Assembly: GCF_003001695.1 (NCBI RefSeq)
Contig: NZ_PVYX01000002.1
Location: 1,612,001 to 1,676,000 of the forward strand
DNA from: Flagellimonas meridianipacifica
Lineage (GTDB): Bacteria; Bacteroidota; Bacteroidia; Flavobacteriales; Flavobacteriaceae
DNA length: 64,000 nucleotides
Reading direction: 5' to 3'
This document shows, piece after piece, positions 26,705 through 35,677 of the stretch. A program made the position numbers and the translations under genes. The notes under the pieces are model-generated. The model made no database searches and had not been told where the DNA came from. It worked only from the letters and a program-made list of their open reading frames with translations. Each line of letters begins with the position of its first letter. Positions within the stretch are counted from its first letter, which is position 1.

Positions 26705-27784
26705 TTAGGGAAATGAATTTTTTATCAAATCCAATGTTTTATCACGTTGAACTTTCCCCGTTTTTGTCTCAATAAATTTCTTCGTACTGAATATTTCTTT
26801 GGGAATTTCATATTTCCCGAGTAATGGTGATTTTGCAATGGCTTGGCTTAGATTATTTGTTTTTACTTCACCCTCTACTACAAGAATAAGCTTTTGTCCT
26901 AAGGTTTCATCAGGAACACCAATTACAAAGAATCTGTTTTCAACCATTGAAGACAGTTTCTTTTCAATCTGTTCGGGAATGAGCTTAATTCCCCCGGAGT
27001 TAATCACATTATCATACCTTCCCAGCCATTTAAAACTGGTTTTTGAAGTCAACTCAACTAGGTCGTTGGTCACAACTGGGTTACTGGAAACCTTTGGGGC
27101 CTTCAAAACCAGACATTGCCTATCATCCTGTGAGATTTCAACAAAGGGCAATAGCTTGAAATCATTATCCGTGGTAGGACTTACTTGCCTTACCGCGACA
27201 TGGGTTATTGTTTCAGTCATCCCATATGTTTCGAACACTCTTGATGGAGCTTTTTTCAACTTTTTCTCCAAAGAAAAAGATATCGCCGCTCCACCCAAAA
27301 TCAAGGTTTTAATATCACCTATTTTTTCTAAAGATTTTTCTGCTTGTAACGGAACCATGGCACAGAAATCATAAGTGCACGAAGTATGTAATAAAGGTCG
27401 GGATGATGGCATCACATAATCCAATCTTAACCCTAAAACCATAGCACGAACCAGCATCATTTTGCCTGCAATACTACTTACTGGAAGACACAACAATGCT
27501 GTATTACCTGCTTCCAGGCCAAAATATTGTCCAGTGGCCATGGCGGAATTTAGCATTTGACTTTTTTGGAGAGTAATTTTTTTTGGCGCCCCTGTCGACC
27601 CTGAAGTATAAACATCCAAACTGGGTTTGGGTGAGCACCAATCCAAAAGGAAATCTCCAATGGGTTTCTCAAAGTCTTTTCCCTCCTTTATCAGACTATA
27701 TGCCACTTCCAACAATGCTTCCTTTGAATGGGAAACACCATTTAGCGCAAATTGCTTATGAATGTTCTGCCAACTGGGATTCAC
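26705..27784 (-). CDS. menE: o-succinylbenzoate--CoA ligase
   Basis: The enzyme joins o-succinylbenzoate to CoA through an acyl-adenylate in menaquinone synthesis. The 359-residue chain is short for the acyl-adenylate family but normal for Bacteroidota MenE. The P-loop (YTSGSTGAPKKITL) and the A5 motif (ETYGMTETITHVA) are clear, and the C-terminal lysine region (ETKGTGKVQRDK-like; here TKTGKVQRDKTL) is present. The start is GTG at 27784, inside the CPBP gene (29-base overlap), since no ATG occurs before residue 80. It is the last gene of the menC-CPBP-menE unit. Confidence 0.9.
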   Translation of the reverse strand: MNPSWQNIHKQFALNGVSHSKEALLEVAYSLIKEGKDFEKPIGDFLLDWCSPKPSLDVYTSGSTGAPKKITLQKSQMLNSAMATGQYFGLEAGNTALLCLPVSSIAGKMMLVRAMVLGLRLDYVMPSSRPLLHTSCTYDFCAMVPLQAEKSLEKIGDIKTLILGGAAISFSLEKKLKKAPSRVFETYGMTETITHVAVRQVSPTTDNDFKLLPFVEISQDDRQCLVLKAPKVSSNPVVTNDLVELTSKTSFKWLGRYDNVINSGGIKLIPEQIEKKLSSMVENRFFVIGVPDETLGQKLILVVEGEVKTNNLSQAIAKSPLLGKYEIPKEIFSTKKFIETKTGKVQRDKTLDLIKNSFP

Positions 27785-28727
27785 TATCTTCTAAAGTCAA
27801 GAATTCTTCTTTTGACAACACTCTACCAAAGAGTTTTTCTTTCCAATTGCTCCATTTATACCTCTTTGAAAAAAAGAACAACAACAAAGGAAAAACAACA
27901 AAAACCGGAATCAATATGTCCCATCCCAATACGGGGTCTGAGATATCCTTGTAAACAGAATCTGTTTGAAAAGCAGTCCAATCTGCTGTGACAAGTAATG
28001 CCGTAATCAGATTGTTGGCAGCATGAAAACCCAATGCTAATTCCAATCCTTCATCCATCAAGGTGAGGATTCCCAGGAACAGTCCAGTTCCAATGTAAAA
28101 AATCATGATTCCATACCCGAGTTTCTCCACTTCAGGATTAAAAAGATGTAATGATCCAAAAAGTAGAGAAGTTACGACCAAAGGAATCCACTTTCTTTTG
28201 GCGGCAATTCCAAGACCTTGCATTAGATATCCTCGCATGTAATATTCTTCCATACTGGTTTGTATTGGAATCATGATAACCGCAATGGCCAGTAAAATAA
28301 GAAAAGGTTGAAGGTTAAAATTGAAAACATAGTCGTCTGGAGAAAGGTACACGTCTATCAGAATAAAGGCTATGGAAACAATTCCCCAGAGCAAAAAGGA
28401 GAAGAAAATCCGGTTCCAATCCGTTTTCCTTCTAGATGTGGTCAAAGATGTTATTGACTGTCTATGCACCACCTTAACAAAGAAAAGTAGGGCAATCAGT
28501 CCAACAGCGAAAGTAAGGAGCATAAGGAACAAAAATGTGTTCACTCCCAACACTTCAGACATAGCGCTAATATCACCTGAAGCCATTGCATTCATTCCTG
28601 AATTCATAAAAAGTGCGACCAACAAAGGAATAGACCCAACAAATTGCCAAACCACGAAGACGGAGAAGAACCCTAAAATATATCTCCAAAATTCATGAAA
28701 TCCTTTGTATCCCTGTTCTATGTACAT
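27756..28727 (-). CDS. CPBP-family intramembrane glutamic endopeptidase
   Basis: The 323-residue protein has about eight hydrophobic segments and the ABI/CPBP (Rce1-like) motifs: EEYYMR (EExxxR) near residue 165, FGSLHL (FxxxH) about 35 residues later, and HAANN (HxxxN) near residue 240. These form the glutamate/histidine active site of intramembrane proteases. It overlaps menC by 10 bases at its start and menE by 29 bases at its end, so all three are probably translationally coupled. A role in menaquinone synthesis is not known; the arrangement may simply be an old operon. Confidence 0.88.
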   Translation of the reverse strand: MYIEQGYKGFHEFWRYILGFFSVFVVWQFVGSIPLLVALFMNSGMNAMASGDISAMSEVLGVNTFLFLMLLTFAVGLIALLFFVKVVHRQSITSLTTSRRKTDWNRIFFSFLLWGIVSIAFILIDVYLSPDDYVFNFNLQPFLILLAIAVIMIPIQTSMEEYYMRGYLMQGLGIAAKRKWIPLVVTSLLFGSLHLFNPEVEKLGYGIMIFYIGTGLFLGILTLMDEGLELALGFHAANNLITALLVTADWTAFQTDSVYKDISDPVLGWDILIPVFVVFPLLLFFFSKRYKWSNWKEKLFGRVLSKEEFLTLEDSESQLAEHS

Positions 28728-29770
28728 AATTCGTGTATTAAATTCTGTTTCCAGTTTTTGTTTTTTCTATAAAACAATTTACCATCGGCAACCTCAAGAG
28801 GACTTTCCAAATTATTGGTATAAAGACTTCCTGTTCCTAAACCTTGAAGCATTCTAGTGTTCAAAGTATAGGTCCATTGCGCTATAGCATTTAATCCAAC
28901 ATTGCTTTCCAAAGCACTGGTCACCCACCATCCAATCCGATATTCTTTTGCCAAATCTATCCATTCCTGCCCTTTTTTGAATCCGCCCAGCAGGCTAGGT
29001 TTCAAGATGATGTATTGTGGCTTTACGGTTTGTAGTAATCGTTCTTTTTTTGTTACATCAAAAATGCCGATAAGTTCCTCATCCAAAGCAATCGGCAATG
29101 GCGTTTCTTTGCACAAAGTAGCCATACGCTCCCATTGTCCTTGTTTTATCGGCTGCTCAATGGAATGAATTTCATATTCAGCCAATTGTTTTAATCTGTC
29201 TAAAGCTTCGTCAGGAGAAAAAGCCCCATTGGCATCCACTCTTAGTTCAATCTCTGATGATGAAAACTGCTGTCTAATTGATTTAAGAATGGATAATTCA
29301 GTATTAAAATCGATAGCTCCAATTTTCATTTTAATGCATCGGAAACCTTCTTCCAGTTTTTGCTCCAACTGGGATAACATAAATGCTTCATCACCCATCC
29401 AAATAAGGCCATTAATGGAAATAGGGACCTCGTTTTCAACAAAGTGGGAAGGAAATAGAACGAATGGATTGTCTGCTTTCAAAGATATAAAGGCTTGCTC
29501 TAGGCCAAATTGAATGGAAGGAAATTCATTTAGCTCTGAAAAAAGAACTTCAAATCCCAAGTCGATATTTTGACATACCCATTGAAGCTTCTCCCCAAAA
29601 TTGGGAACATCATCAAAGCTAAGGCCCCTTAGAAGTCCACATTCCCCAATACCTTGAATTCCATCTTCTTCAAGAATGATAAACCAAGTTTCTTTTTCTT
29701 CAAGAATTCCCCTTGAAGTTCCACTAGGTCTTTTAAAATTAAGGATGTAACGTGTATAGGTAGCCTTCAT
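28718..29770 (-). CDS. menC: o-succinylbenzoate synthase
   Basis: MenC dehydrates SHCHC to o-succinylbenzoate. The 350-residue protein is an enolase-superfamily member: the KxK motif is FRCIKMKIG, metal ligands appear in LRVDANGAF, SIEQPIKQG and ALDEELIG, and the second catalytic lysine in YIILKPSLLGG. A promoter match lies 10 bases upstream of its ATG. menE directly downstream in the same unit supports assignment as MenC rather than a dipeptide epimerase of the same superfamily. Confidence 0.92.
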   Translation of the reverse strand: MKATYTRYILNFKRPSGTSRGILEEKETWFIILEEDGIQGIGECGLLRGLSFDDVPNFGEKLQWVCQNIDLGFEVLFSELNEFPSIQFGLEQAFISLKADNPFVLFPSHFVENEVPISINGLIWMGDEAFMLSQLEQKLEEGFRCIKMKIGAIDFNTELSILKSIRQQFSSSEIELRVDANGAFSPDEALDRLKQLAEYEIHSIEQPIKQGQWERMATLCKETPLPIALDEELIGIFDVTKKERLLQTVKPQYIILKPSLLGGFKKGQEWIDLAKEYRIGWWVTSALESNVGLNAIAQWTYTLNTRMLQGLGTGSLYTNNLESPLEVADGKLFYRKNKNWKQNLIHELCT

Positions 29771-29780
29771 GCAGTGTTCC

Positions 29781-29814
29781 CAAATTTAGGTATAAAATGG
29801 GACAAACTCCACAA
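29781..29814 (-). promoter_or_regulatory. probable promoter of menC-CPBP-menE
   Basis: On the minus strand TTG (29814-29812), a 23-base spacer and TAAATTTG (29788-29781) match the Bacteroidota consensus fully. The -7 element ends 10 bases before the menC ATG, so the leader would be only a few nucleotides long. Confidence 0.6.
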
Positions 29815-29821
29815 TTAGAAA

Positions 29822-31783
29822 CTAGCTGAAGTTGAACCAAAAACGAACCCCTTCAGAATCTCGGTCTATGTTCAACTTGGACTGTAATTGATTCACCAAT
29901 CGATTCATCAATCGAATACCCATGGAAGAATTAGTGCGCTCATCCGCATCTTCTGGCATACCTACACCATTATCGGTATACTCAAAATAGCCTTGGTCTC
30001 CGTTTTTACGGAGGTGGATATAAATCTTCCCATTTTCGTCGCTCTCTGGAAAGGCATATTTGAAAGAATTCGATACCAATTCATTGAGAATCAATCCAAA
30101 AGGAATGGCGCGGTCAATGTCCAGTTCCGTACCTTCGGCATCTATGGTAATGCTAATGTTATGACCTCCTTTTTTATAAACCGATTGCACGCTGTTGATT
30201 AAGCTTTCTATGTAACCCTGCATTTCAATTACGGAAAGATCGTCGTTTTGATACAGTTTTTGATGAATAAGGGCCATTGCCTTTACCCTACTCTTTCCCT
30301 CTTCCAAGGCCTCAATTGCAGATTTACTGCGAGTGTTTTTCGTCTGTAAACTTAAAAGACTTGAAACCATTTGCAGATTGTTTTTCACTCTATGATGAAT
30401 TTCCTTCAGTAACGAATCCTTTTCAATAAGTGAATTTTCAATTATGTGCTTCTGCTCGGCAATCAGTCTTTGGTTCTTAATACTTTTTAGATAAGCGTAA
30501 ACCAATCCGGCAAATCCCAAAAGGGTAAAAATCAAGGATATGAAAACTAGATTGATGCGTTCATCCTTGGCTTTCATCTCATTTCTTGCCTGCTCATTGA
30601 TACGTTTCTGCTCATCGATAAGGCGTTGTGAGTTTTCTAAATCTTCATTGGCAACAATAGTAACCAATTGTTGTTTGAGCAAAGAGGCTTGTTTCTGATT
30701 TAGGGAATCTTTGATACGCTCATTTCTGCGATAATAGGTCGCTGCATTCCGATAATTCTCTACGCGATCATAAAAAGAGGCCAACAGCCTATTCCTTTTT
30801 ATGTCCTGAAGTATGGATGTATTGTCAAAATCTATATCCAAGTTTTTCTTCGCTTCCCTGAACCTTTCTAGTTGTAGATTTGCATCCGCTAAATCCAAGG
30901 TATTGTCCACCACTTCTATCTGATGGGAATTAACCGGAGATGTCTTTAAAACTTCTATACTGCTTTCCAAAAGTGGGATAGCTTCCTCAAATTCACCCAA
31001 AAGCACGTGGCACTTGCCAATGTTCCCCTCTATCTCGGCCTTCAGAAATTCGGTGTCGAATAATTCCTTTTCGGTTTTTTGTTTGGAAATATCATTAATG
31101 AAAACATCCAGATACGCTTTGGCCTTCTTCAATTCACTAAGTGCAGTAGGTGCAGAGTTATCCAATCGTAAATAGTTTCCAACCTTGCTATGGTATTTTG
31201 CCAAGCCATAGGAATCATTGTCCGCTATGGTAGGCTTTACCTCCATTATATATTGGTTACGTGCTTTTCTATGAAGACCTAGGTTACTGTAAATGTCATA
31301 AAAGGCCACATTCTCGGTGATACCCAACTCCCTTTTACGTTTTCTAATTACAATTTGCTTGTCGTAGAGCTGTAACTTGGCATAGTTGTCGTCCAACACA
31401 TCCAAAATCAGTTTTTGGGAAGTAATGTCCAGAGTGTCGCTTGATTCGAACAATTCCCGGGCCAAAACAATACTCTTATCGTAATCGCCCAAGTCGTTAT
31501 AAATCTGGGCTTGCATCAATTTGTACTGAAGTATAGCTGTATCGTCGCTTGTTTTTTGCGAATTTCCTAAATACACTTTGACCGTATCCAACCAATCGTA
31601 TGCCGAATTGATGTTATAGCGGTCCATGGAATTAAAAAAGATATTGAACCGTTCCTCTGGTGCTTCGGCATTCTGAAATTCCTGTAAAACTGACGGTTCA
31701 TCCGACTCTTGAGAGTAGGTCGATGAAATGAAGAAAAAAAGAAAAAGATATCCTGCTAACCCCCCCTTAAAGTAAATGTTCAT
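29822..31783 (-). CDS. TPR sensor histidine kinase, HisKA_2 type
   Basis: From ATG 31783 (MNIYFKGGLAGYLFLFFFIS) the product is 653 residues; the frame is open 29 codons further upstream. It has a signal or membrane segment, a periplasmic TPR region at about 30-390, a second membrane segment (LVFISLIFTLLGFAGLVYAY), a short coiled coil, then HisKA_2 (EIHHRVKNNLQMVSSLLSLQ, with the phospho-accepting His) and a HATPase domain (ILNELVSNSFKYAF, YTDNGVGMP). Such kinases usually signal to LytTR response regulators; one is encoded 540 bases upstream on the same strand. Confidence 0.88.
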   Translation of the reverse strand: MNIYFKGGLAGYLFLFFFISSTYSQESDEPSVLQEFQNAEAPEERFNIFFNSMDRYNINSAYDWLDTVKVYLGNSQKTSDDTAILQYKLMQAQIYNDLGDYDKSIVLARELFESSDTLDITSQKLILDVLDDNYAKLQLYDKQIVIRKRKRELGITENVAFYDIYSNLGLHRKARNQYIMEVKPTIADNDSYGLAKYHSKVGNYLRLDNSAPTALSELKKAKAYLDVFINDISKQKTEKELFDTEFLKAEIEGNIGKCHVLLGEFEEAIPLLESSIEVLKTSPVNSHQIEVVDNTLDLADANLQLERFREAKKNLDIDFDNTSILQDIKRNRLLASFYDRVENYRNAATYYRRNERIKDSLNQKQASLLKQQLVTIVANEDLENSQRLIDEQKRINEQARNEMKAKDERINLVFISLIFTLLGFAGLVYAYLKSIKNQRLIAEQKHIIENSLIEKDSLLKEIHHRVKNNLQMVSSLLSLQTKNTRSKSAIEALEEGKSRVKAMALIHQKLYQNDDLSVIEMQGYIESLINSVQSVYKKGGHNISITIDAEGTELDIDRAIPFGLILNELVSNSFKYAFPESDENGKIYIHLRKNGDQGYFEYTDNGVGMPEDADERTNSSMGIRLMNRLVNQLQSKLNIDRDSEGVRFWFNFS

Positions 31784-32320
31784 TCTCCTCAATAGATAGT
31801 GTTCCTTACCGAATCGGAATCCGGTAATCATATTCTTAGTATGTTCCTTATATGAAATCGTTCTTTTCAAGGTTTTCTTAGGCTAAATGTTTCAGATTTG
31901 GGGGGTACCTATTTTTTTACCATCCACTCCTAATAGAGAACGTTCATTTTATCTCAAAATTAAATTGTTGAGAACTGAGATGTCGAGTATTGTTGTGAAA
32001 GTGTCCATTTATGTTGTGTAAGACATTCCCTTGTATATGAAAGTGTATTTTATCGATGTTTTAAGCACTTGATAGAGCTAGTATTGACCATATACGTACC
32101 CAAAAACAAAAAAGGCCTTGCTAACCAAAACAAGACCCTTTTACGAGAACACTATATGAAAATGAAAAAATTACTTTCTGTTTTAAATACATAGCTAAAG
32201 TACACCCGGATTGGTTTTCTTGAAAAGAATTGTTGCGAAAGCGAAAAAAACTGTGGTGAGCTCGTTTTATCGTATAAAAAAAGCGCCAAAAGGCGCTTTT
32301 ATATCATTTCCCTATACTCA
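31784..32320. other. 537-base intergenic region between sensor kinase and response regulator
   Basis: No convincing gene is seen. It holds the response-regulator terminator at 32279-32300, an imperfect hairpin with A/T flanks at about 32107-32139, and a -7-like TAATTTTG on the minus strand at 31962-31955 that could start a long leader for the kinase. A 12-codon plus-strand ORF at 32154-32192 (MKMKKLLSVLNT) has no supporting context. Confidence 0.6.
32279..32300 (-). terminator. terminator after the LytTR regulator
   Basis: A 9-base stem (AAAAGCGCC with GGCGCTTTT) with an AAAA loop is followed on the minus strand by a T-run. It lies 21 bases after the regulator stop codon. Confidence 0.88.
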
Positions 32321-33076
32321 TCAGCTGTTCATGGAAGAAATAATAAATTCCTTGAAGTCTTTAGAGATGGGTATCAAATTATTGTTGATTACAATATCCT
32401 TGGAGTTGATAGCGTCTATATGGTCCACATTCACTATGTAGGATTTGTGGGCTCTGTAAAACTTGTTTTTTGGCAACTTCTCCAAATAATCCTTCAAAGG
32501 AGAACGAACCAAGAACTTTTTATCAGCGGTGTTTACTTCTAGGTATACATTATCCGCTTTGATGAATTGTATATCGCTGAACTGAATACGGTAATATAGG
32601 TGTTGTTTCTTTACAAAAATAGAATCCTTCAATACAGAATTTGAAGTGAAAGCATCTCCTTCGTTGCCTGCAATTTCTTTGGTATTCTCTTTACGTGAAT
32701 AGTTGAAATTGGATAATGCAATTTCTATAGAAGTATACAAATCCTGCTGTTCAAAAGGTTTTACCAAGTATCCATCAGGCTTCACTGTTTTTGCATTCTC
32801 CACGGTTGCTCTATCCGAATTGGAAGTAACAAAAATGAATGGAATGTTATAATGCTGTCTAATATGTTTGCCCAGATCAATTCCCGTTTTATCAGAAGCT
32901 AAAATGATATCAATCAAAACCAAATCAACTTCGTTGTTTTTTAGGACATCCACGGCTTGTTCATAGACAATGACATTGTCCACTATTTCATAACCGATTT
33001 CCTCCAACATGGACTGCATATCATCTGCGATGATCACATTGTCCTCTACAATCAATATCTTAATGGGGTTTTCCAA
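32321..33076 (-). CDS. LytTR-family response regulator
   Basis: The 251-residue cytosolic protein has a receiver domain at about 5-125 with acidic pocket ILIVEDN, phospho-accepting Asp near 55 (VLIDIIL), Thr/Ser VTSNSD and Lys in LVKPF. A LytTR DNA-binding domain follows at about 155-250 (IQFIKADNVYLEV, FYRAHKSYIVNV). The start is TTG at 33076: a stop lies five codons upstream and no ATG occurs before the receiver core. It follows menA by 33 bases and probably pairs with the TPR kinase encoded next. Confidence 0.9.
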   Translation of the reverse strand: MENPIKILIVEDNVIIADDMQSMLEEIGYEIVDNVIVYEQAVDVLKNNEVDLVLIDIILASDKTGIDLGKHIRQHYNIPFIFVTSNSDRATVENAKTVKPDGYLVKPFEQQDLYTSIEIALSNFNYSRKENTKEIAGNEGDAFTSNSVLKDSIFVKKQHLYYRIQFSDIQFIKADNVYLEVNTADKKFLVRSPLKDYLEKLPKNKFYRAHKSYIVNVDHIDAINSKDIVINNNLIPISKDFKEFIISSMNS

Positions 33077-33109
33077 GTTTAGTCTCGTTTAGATAGTTAG
33101 CAATCAAAA

Positions 33110-34018
33110 TTACAAAAAATAATTTACGGCGATTAAAAACAGAATAGAGAGCAGAAATGTGCTCAACGCCAATTTCTTTAATTCTCCATCTAATTCAATA
33201 GGTTCAGTAGTACGCATCACCTTAATCAAATGTAGGAAAATAGGGGCAAATGCCAGAAAAAACCAACCACCTGCAATAGGAATCTTTTCAAGCCAACTAT
33301 AAAAGAACATGGAAAGAAAACTGATAACAATCAAAAAGAGATGATACCTTTTTCCATTTTCAAAACCCATCTGGACCACTAAGGTATTTTTGCCAGACTT
33401 TTTATCTGAAACTATATCTCTCAAATTATTCAAGTTTAAAACTCCAACACAAAGAAGTCCTATTGTGATGGCAGGCAAGACGGCAATCCAATCCCATGTT
33501 TTGGTATACAAGAACAGGCTGCCCAACACACCCAGTAAACCAAAGAACATGAATACCGCTAAATCGCCCAAGCCTTGATATCCATATGGTTTAGTCCCCA
33601 TAGTATATTTTATTGCCGCCCAAATACTCAGAATTCCTAAGAAAGTGAAAATCAAAAAATAGGAAATGTACGCTACACCAAATGCTACGTAAAGTAAAAG
33701 GAGTGCCAAAACAAGACTAATCGCTGATGAAACCAGTATGCCCATCTTTAGACTTTGTTTGGAAATCAAGCCGGACTGCAAAGCTCTAGATGGACCGATT
33801 CTATCCTCATTATCCGTACCCTTAACACCATCACCATAATCATTTGCAAAATTTGATGTTATCTGAAAACCTACAGTGGTCAGTAAAGCTAAAATGAGTA
33901 TTTGACCATTGAAAGCCCCATCAGAGATAGCCAGGGCGGTACCCATAAGTATTCCAGAAAGTGATAGAGGAAGTGTCCGCAACCGAGCGGCCATCAACCA
34001 AGCCTTAAAAGGATTCAA
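33110..34018 (-). CDS. menA: 1,4-dihydroxy-2-naphthoate polyprenyltransferase
   Basis: MenA attaches the isoprenoid tail to dihydroxynaphthoate, giving demethylmenaquinone, at the inner membrane. The 302-residue protein is a UbiA-family enzyme with about nine membrane segments. The first Asp-rich motif is NDYGDGVKGTDNEDRIGPSR and the second DIVSDKKSGKNT-like (LRDIVSDKKSGK). The start appears to be TTG at 34018, two bases after the SPOR gene stop; no ATG fits. It likely depends on translation of the SPOR gene. Confidence 0.93.
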   Translation of the reverse strand: MNPFKAWLMAARLRTLPLSLSGILMGTALAISDGAFNGQILILALLTTVGFQITSNFANDYGDGVKGTDNEDRIGPSRALQSGLISKQSLKMGILVSSAISLVLALLLLYVAFGVAYISYFLIFTFLGILSIWAAIKYTMGTKPYGYQGLGDLAVFMFFGLLGVLGSLFLYTKTWDWIAVLPAITIGLLCVGVLNLNNLRDIVSDKKSGKNTLVVQMGFENGKRYHLFLIVISFLSMFFYSWLEKIPIAGGWFFLAFAPIFLHLIKVMRTTEPIELDGELKKLALSTFLLSILFLIAVNYFL

Positions 34019-34020
34019 TG

Positions 34021-34620
34021 CTAATAGGGGTCTTCTATCTTAAGTCTTTTACCATCCTTATATGAGGCAACAAACGCATCGTTGAAACCCATATTTACTA
34101 GCTGTTTTCTAAAAATTTGGGCTTCATCCAAGGTTTCAAAGGTGCCTAAGGAATATGCATAAAATGGATTGGTTTTTACAAATAAGGTATTGGTCAATGC
34201 TTCAGAGGCTAGGGTCACATTGTTATCCACAAAGGATTTTACCTGAACCGAGTAAATGGTTTCCTTATCCAAAAATTCTTTTGCCAAATAGAATTCCTTT
34301 ACCAAACTTAACTCTCTGTTCTGTTTTTGTAAGTTGCTTATTCTTGTTCTGAACGTATCCAAGCTGTCTACGGCTTCTGAAAGGATTTCCTCATTCTTAA
34401 AATTGGCAGATGTTGTTAGGCCAGAAAAATAAGACCAAAGTCCAAAAATACCTAATAAGATGGCAGCTGTAATTCCACCAAAAATATTCCTCTGTAGTTT
34501 TAGTTTTTTTAAATCTTTGTTCTTGAATTTAATTTGGTCTAAGAGTCTCTCATTGATGATTTGTGCTTTATCAACATCCTTGTGTAATTCCAGCAAATCA
34601 CTTTCTTCAATAAACGGCAT
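34021..34620 (-). CDS. membrane protein with C-terminal SPOR-like domain
   Basis: From ATG 34620 (MPFIEESDLLELHKDVDKAQ) the product is 199 residues. A cytoplasmic coiled coil (about 8-50) precedes one membrane segment (IFGGITAAILLGIFGLWSYF, about 47-66), a periplasmic coiled coil, and a SPOR-like repeat at the end (YSVQVKSFV, FYAYSLGTFETLDEAQIFRK, VNMGFNDAFVASYKDGKRL). SPOR domains bind denuded peptidoglycan at division sites. An upstream start at 34659 is open but less likely. It shares a transcript with menA. Confidence 0.75.
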   Translation of the reverse strand: MPFIEESDLLELHKDVDKAQIINERLLDQIKFKNKDLKKLKLQRNIFGGITAAILLGIFGLWSYFSGLTTSANFKNEEILSEAVDSLDTFRTRISNLQKQNRELSLVKEFYLAKEFLDKETIYSVQVKSFVDNNVTLASEALTNTLFVKTNPFYAYSLGTFETLDEAQIFRKQLVNMGFNDAFVASYKDGKRLKIEDPY

Positions 34621-34687
34621 ATTAGGGAGGTTTTTTTGTTCGAAGTAGCGTAAAAACATCTACATCAGCTACTTACTCTAGTCCTTA

Positions 34688-34713
34688 CAAATGTAAAATT
34701 TTTGTAAACACAA
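34688..34713 (-). promoter_or_regulatory. probable promoter of SPOR-menA-regulator unit
   Basis: On the minus strand TACATTTG (34695-34688) matches TAnnTTTG exactly, with TTG (34713-34711) 15 bases upstream, slightly short of the usual spacing. The expected start site is about 60 bases before the ATG at 34620. Confidence 0.5.
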
Positions 34714-34769
34714 AAAAATTTAGCGAAACAATTTTGTTTTTAAATTATTCACCGAATCAGGACTGGTAA

Positions 34770-35600
34770 TCATTTAATATAGATACCGTCTTCCTTTATC
34801 ATGATTTTTTTTGCCTTGTACAAGCCACCGATTGCCTTCTTAAAGGCCTTCTTGCTCAGATGCAAGGTTTCTTTAATTTCCTCAGGGGAGGATTTGTCAT
34901 GAAGTGCTAAAAAACCATCGTTTTCCTTTAGCTTCTCATATATAAATGTCGCTGTAGGTTCCAGCATGGATACCCCTATGGGTTGAAGGCTAACATCAAC
35001 CTTGTTATCCGGCCTAACATTTTTTATATATCCTTTTAAGCGCATACCGATGCTAAGCGGTTGGAAAACATCGCTTTCAAAAACCAATCCTTTATATTGG
35101 TTTTCTATGATAACTTCCCAACCCAATGGGGTTTTTCGGTATATCCAAATATCCACTTGGGTGTTTACAGCAATATCAAATGCAGTATTGGACAAGAACC
35201 TATTTAATCTACTTGTTGCTACCAAACGAAATGTTATCTCGTCAAGAAAACAATACACCAGGTACTTCTTTCCTTCTTCCATGCGTACCTGTTGTTCTCT
35301 AAATGGCACCAGTAAGTGTTTTTCCAGACCCCAATCCAAAAAAGCACCAAAAGCTCCAACTTCCTTAACCTCTAAGTAAGCAAACTCTCCCCGTTTAATT
35401 AAGGGTTGTAAAGTGGTTGCAATAGGACGTTCACTACTGTCCAGATAACAGAACACTTCCATTTTTTCATTTATCTCAAAATCTTCTGGAACATATTTGT
35501 TGGGGAGTAAAACCTCCGTTCCCTCATCATCACCTAAAAAAAGTCCGATTCGTGTGCTACGAAGCACATTTAAAGTGTTGTAATTTCCCAGTTCTATCAC
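34770..35600 (-). CDS. cvfB: CvfB-like S1 RNA-binding protein
   Basis: The 276-residue cytosolic protein has tandem S1-type domains (NTLNVLRSTRIGLFLGD, EVGAFGAFLDWGLEKHLLVPF, KGLVFESDVFQPLSIGMRL) and a C-terminal winged helix (DKSSPEEIKETLHLSKKAFK). This is the CvfB/YitL architecture, RNA-binding proteins linked to gene regulation in firmicutes. The start is GTG at 35600; no ATG lies in frame upstream for at least 14 codons. A -7 promoter match ends only six bases before the GTG, so the mRNA may be leaderless. It lies in the menaquinone region without a known biochemical link. Confidence 0.88.
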   Translation of the reverse strand: MIELGNYNTLNVLRSTRIGLFLGDDEGTEVLLPNKYVPEDFEINEKMEVFCYLDSSERPIATTLQPLIKRGEFAYLEVKEVGAFGAFLDWGLEKHLLVPFREQQVRMEEGKKYLVYCFLDEITFRLVATSRLNRFLSNTAFDIAVNTQVDIWIYRKTPLGWEVIIENQYKGLVFESDVFQPLSIGMRLKGYIKNVRPDNKVDVSLQPIGVSMLEPTATFIYEKLKENDGFLALHDKSSPEEIKETLHLSKKAFKKAIGGLYKAKKIMIKEDGIYIK

Positions 35601-35605
35601 GGGAC

Positions 35606-35613
35606 CAAAGGTA
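35606..35613 (-). promoter_or_regulatory. -7 element directly before cvfB
   Basis: On the minus strand TACCTTTG (35613-35606) matches TAnnTTTG exactly. It is six bases upstream of the GTG start, so transcription would begin at or within a few bases of the start codon. No TTG at normal spacing is seen. Confidence 0.45.
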
Positions 35614-35633
35614 GGTTCAAAATGGACATAAAA

Positions 35634-35658
35634 AAAGCCACCTAAATTGGGCGGCTTT
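35634..35658 (-). terminator. terminator after menD-DUF2853, upstream of cvfB
   Basis: On the minus strand AAAGCCGCC pairs with GGTGGCTTT (nine pairs, one G-U) around a seven-base loop and is followed by a run of seven T. It lies about 20 bases after the DUF2853 stop. Confidence 0.85.
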
Positions 35659-35677
35659 GTAATCGTTCTGTTTGGTA

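Noticed and set aside
26799..27374. 191-codon plus-strand frame opposite menE
   Set aside because: Antisense shadow of a clear enzyme gene.
32154..32192. 12-codon leader-peptide-like ORF in the kinase/regulator gap
   Set aside because: No downstream gene on that strand for it to control and no conserved features visible.
32211..32441. 76-codon plus-strand frame over the regulator terminator
   Set aside because: It crosses a terminator hairpin and the end of the LytTR gene; the composition is not protein-like.
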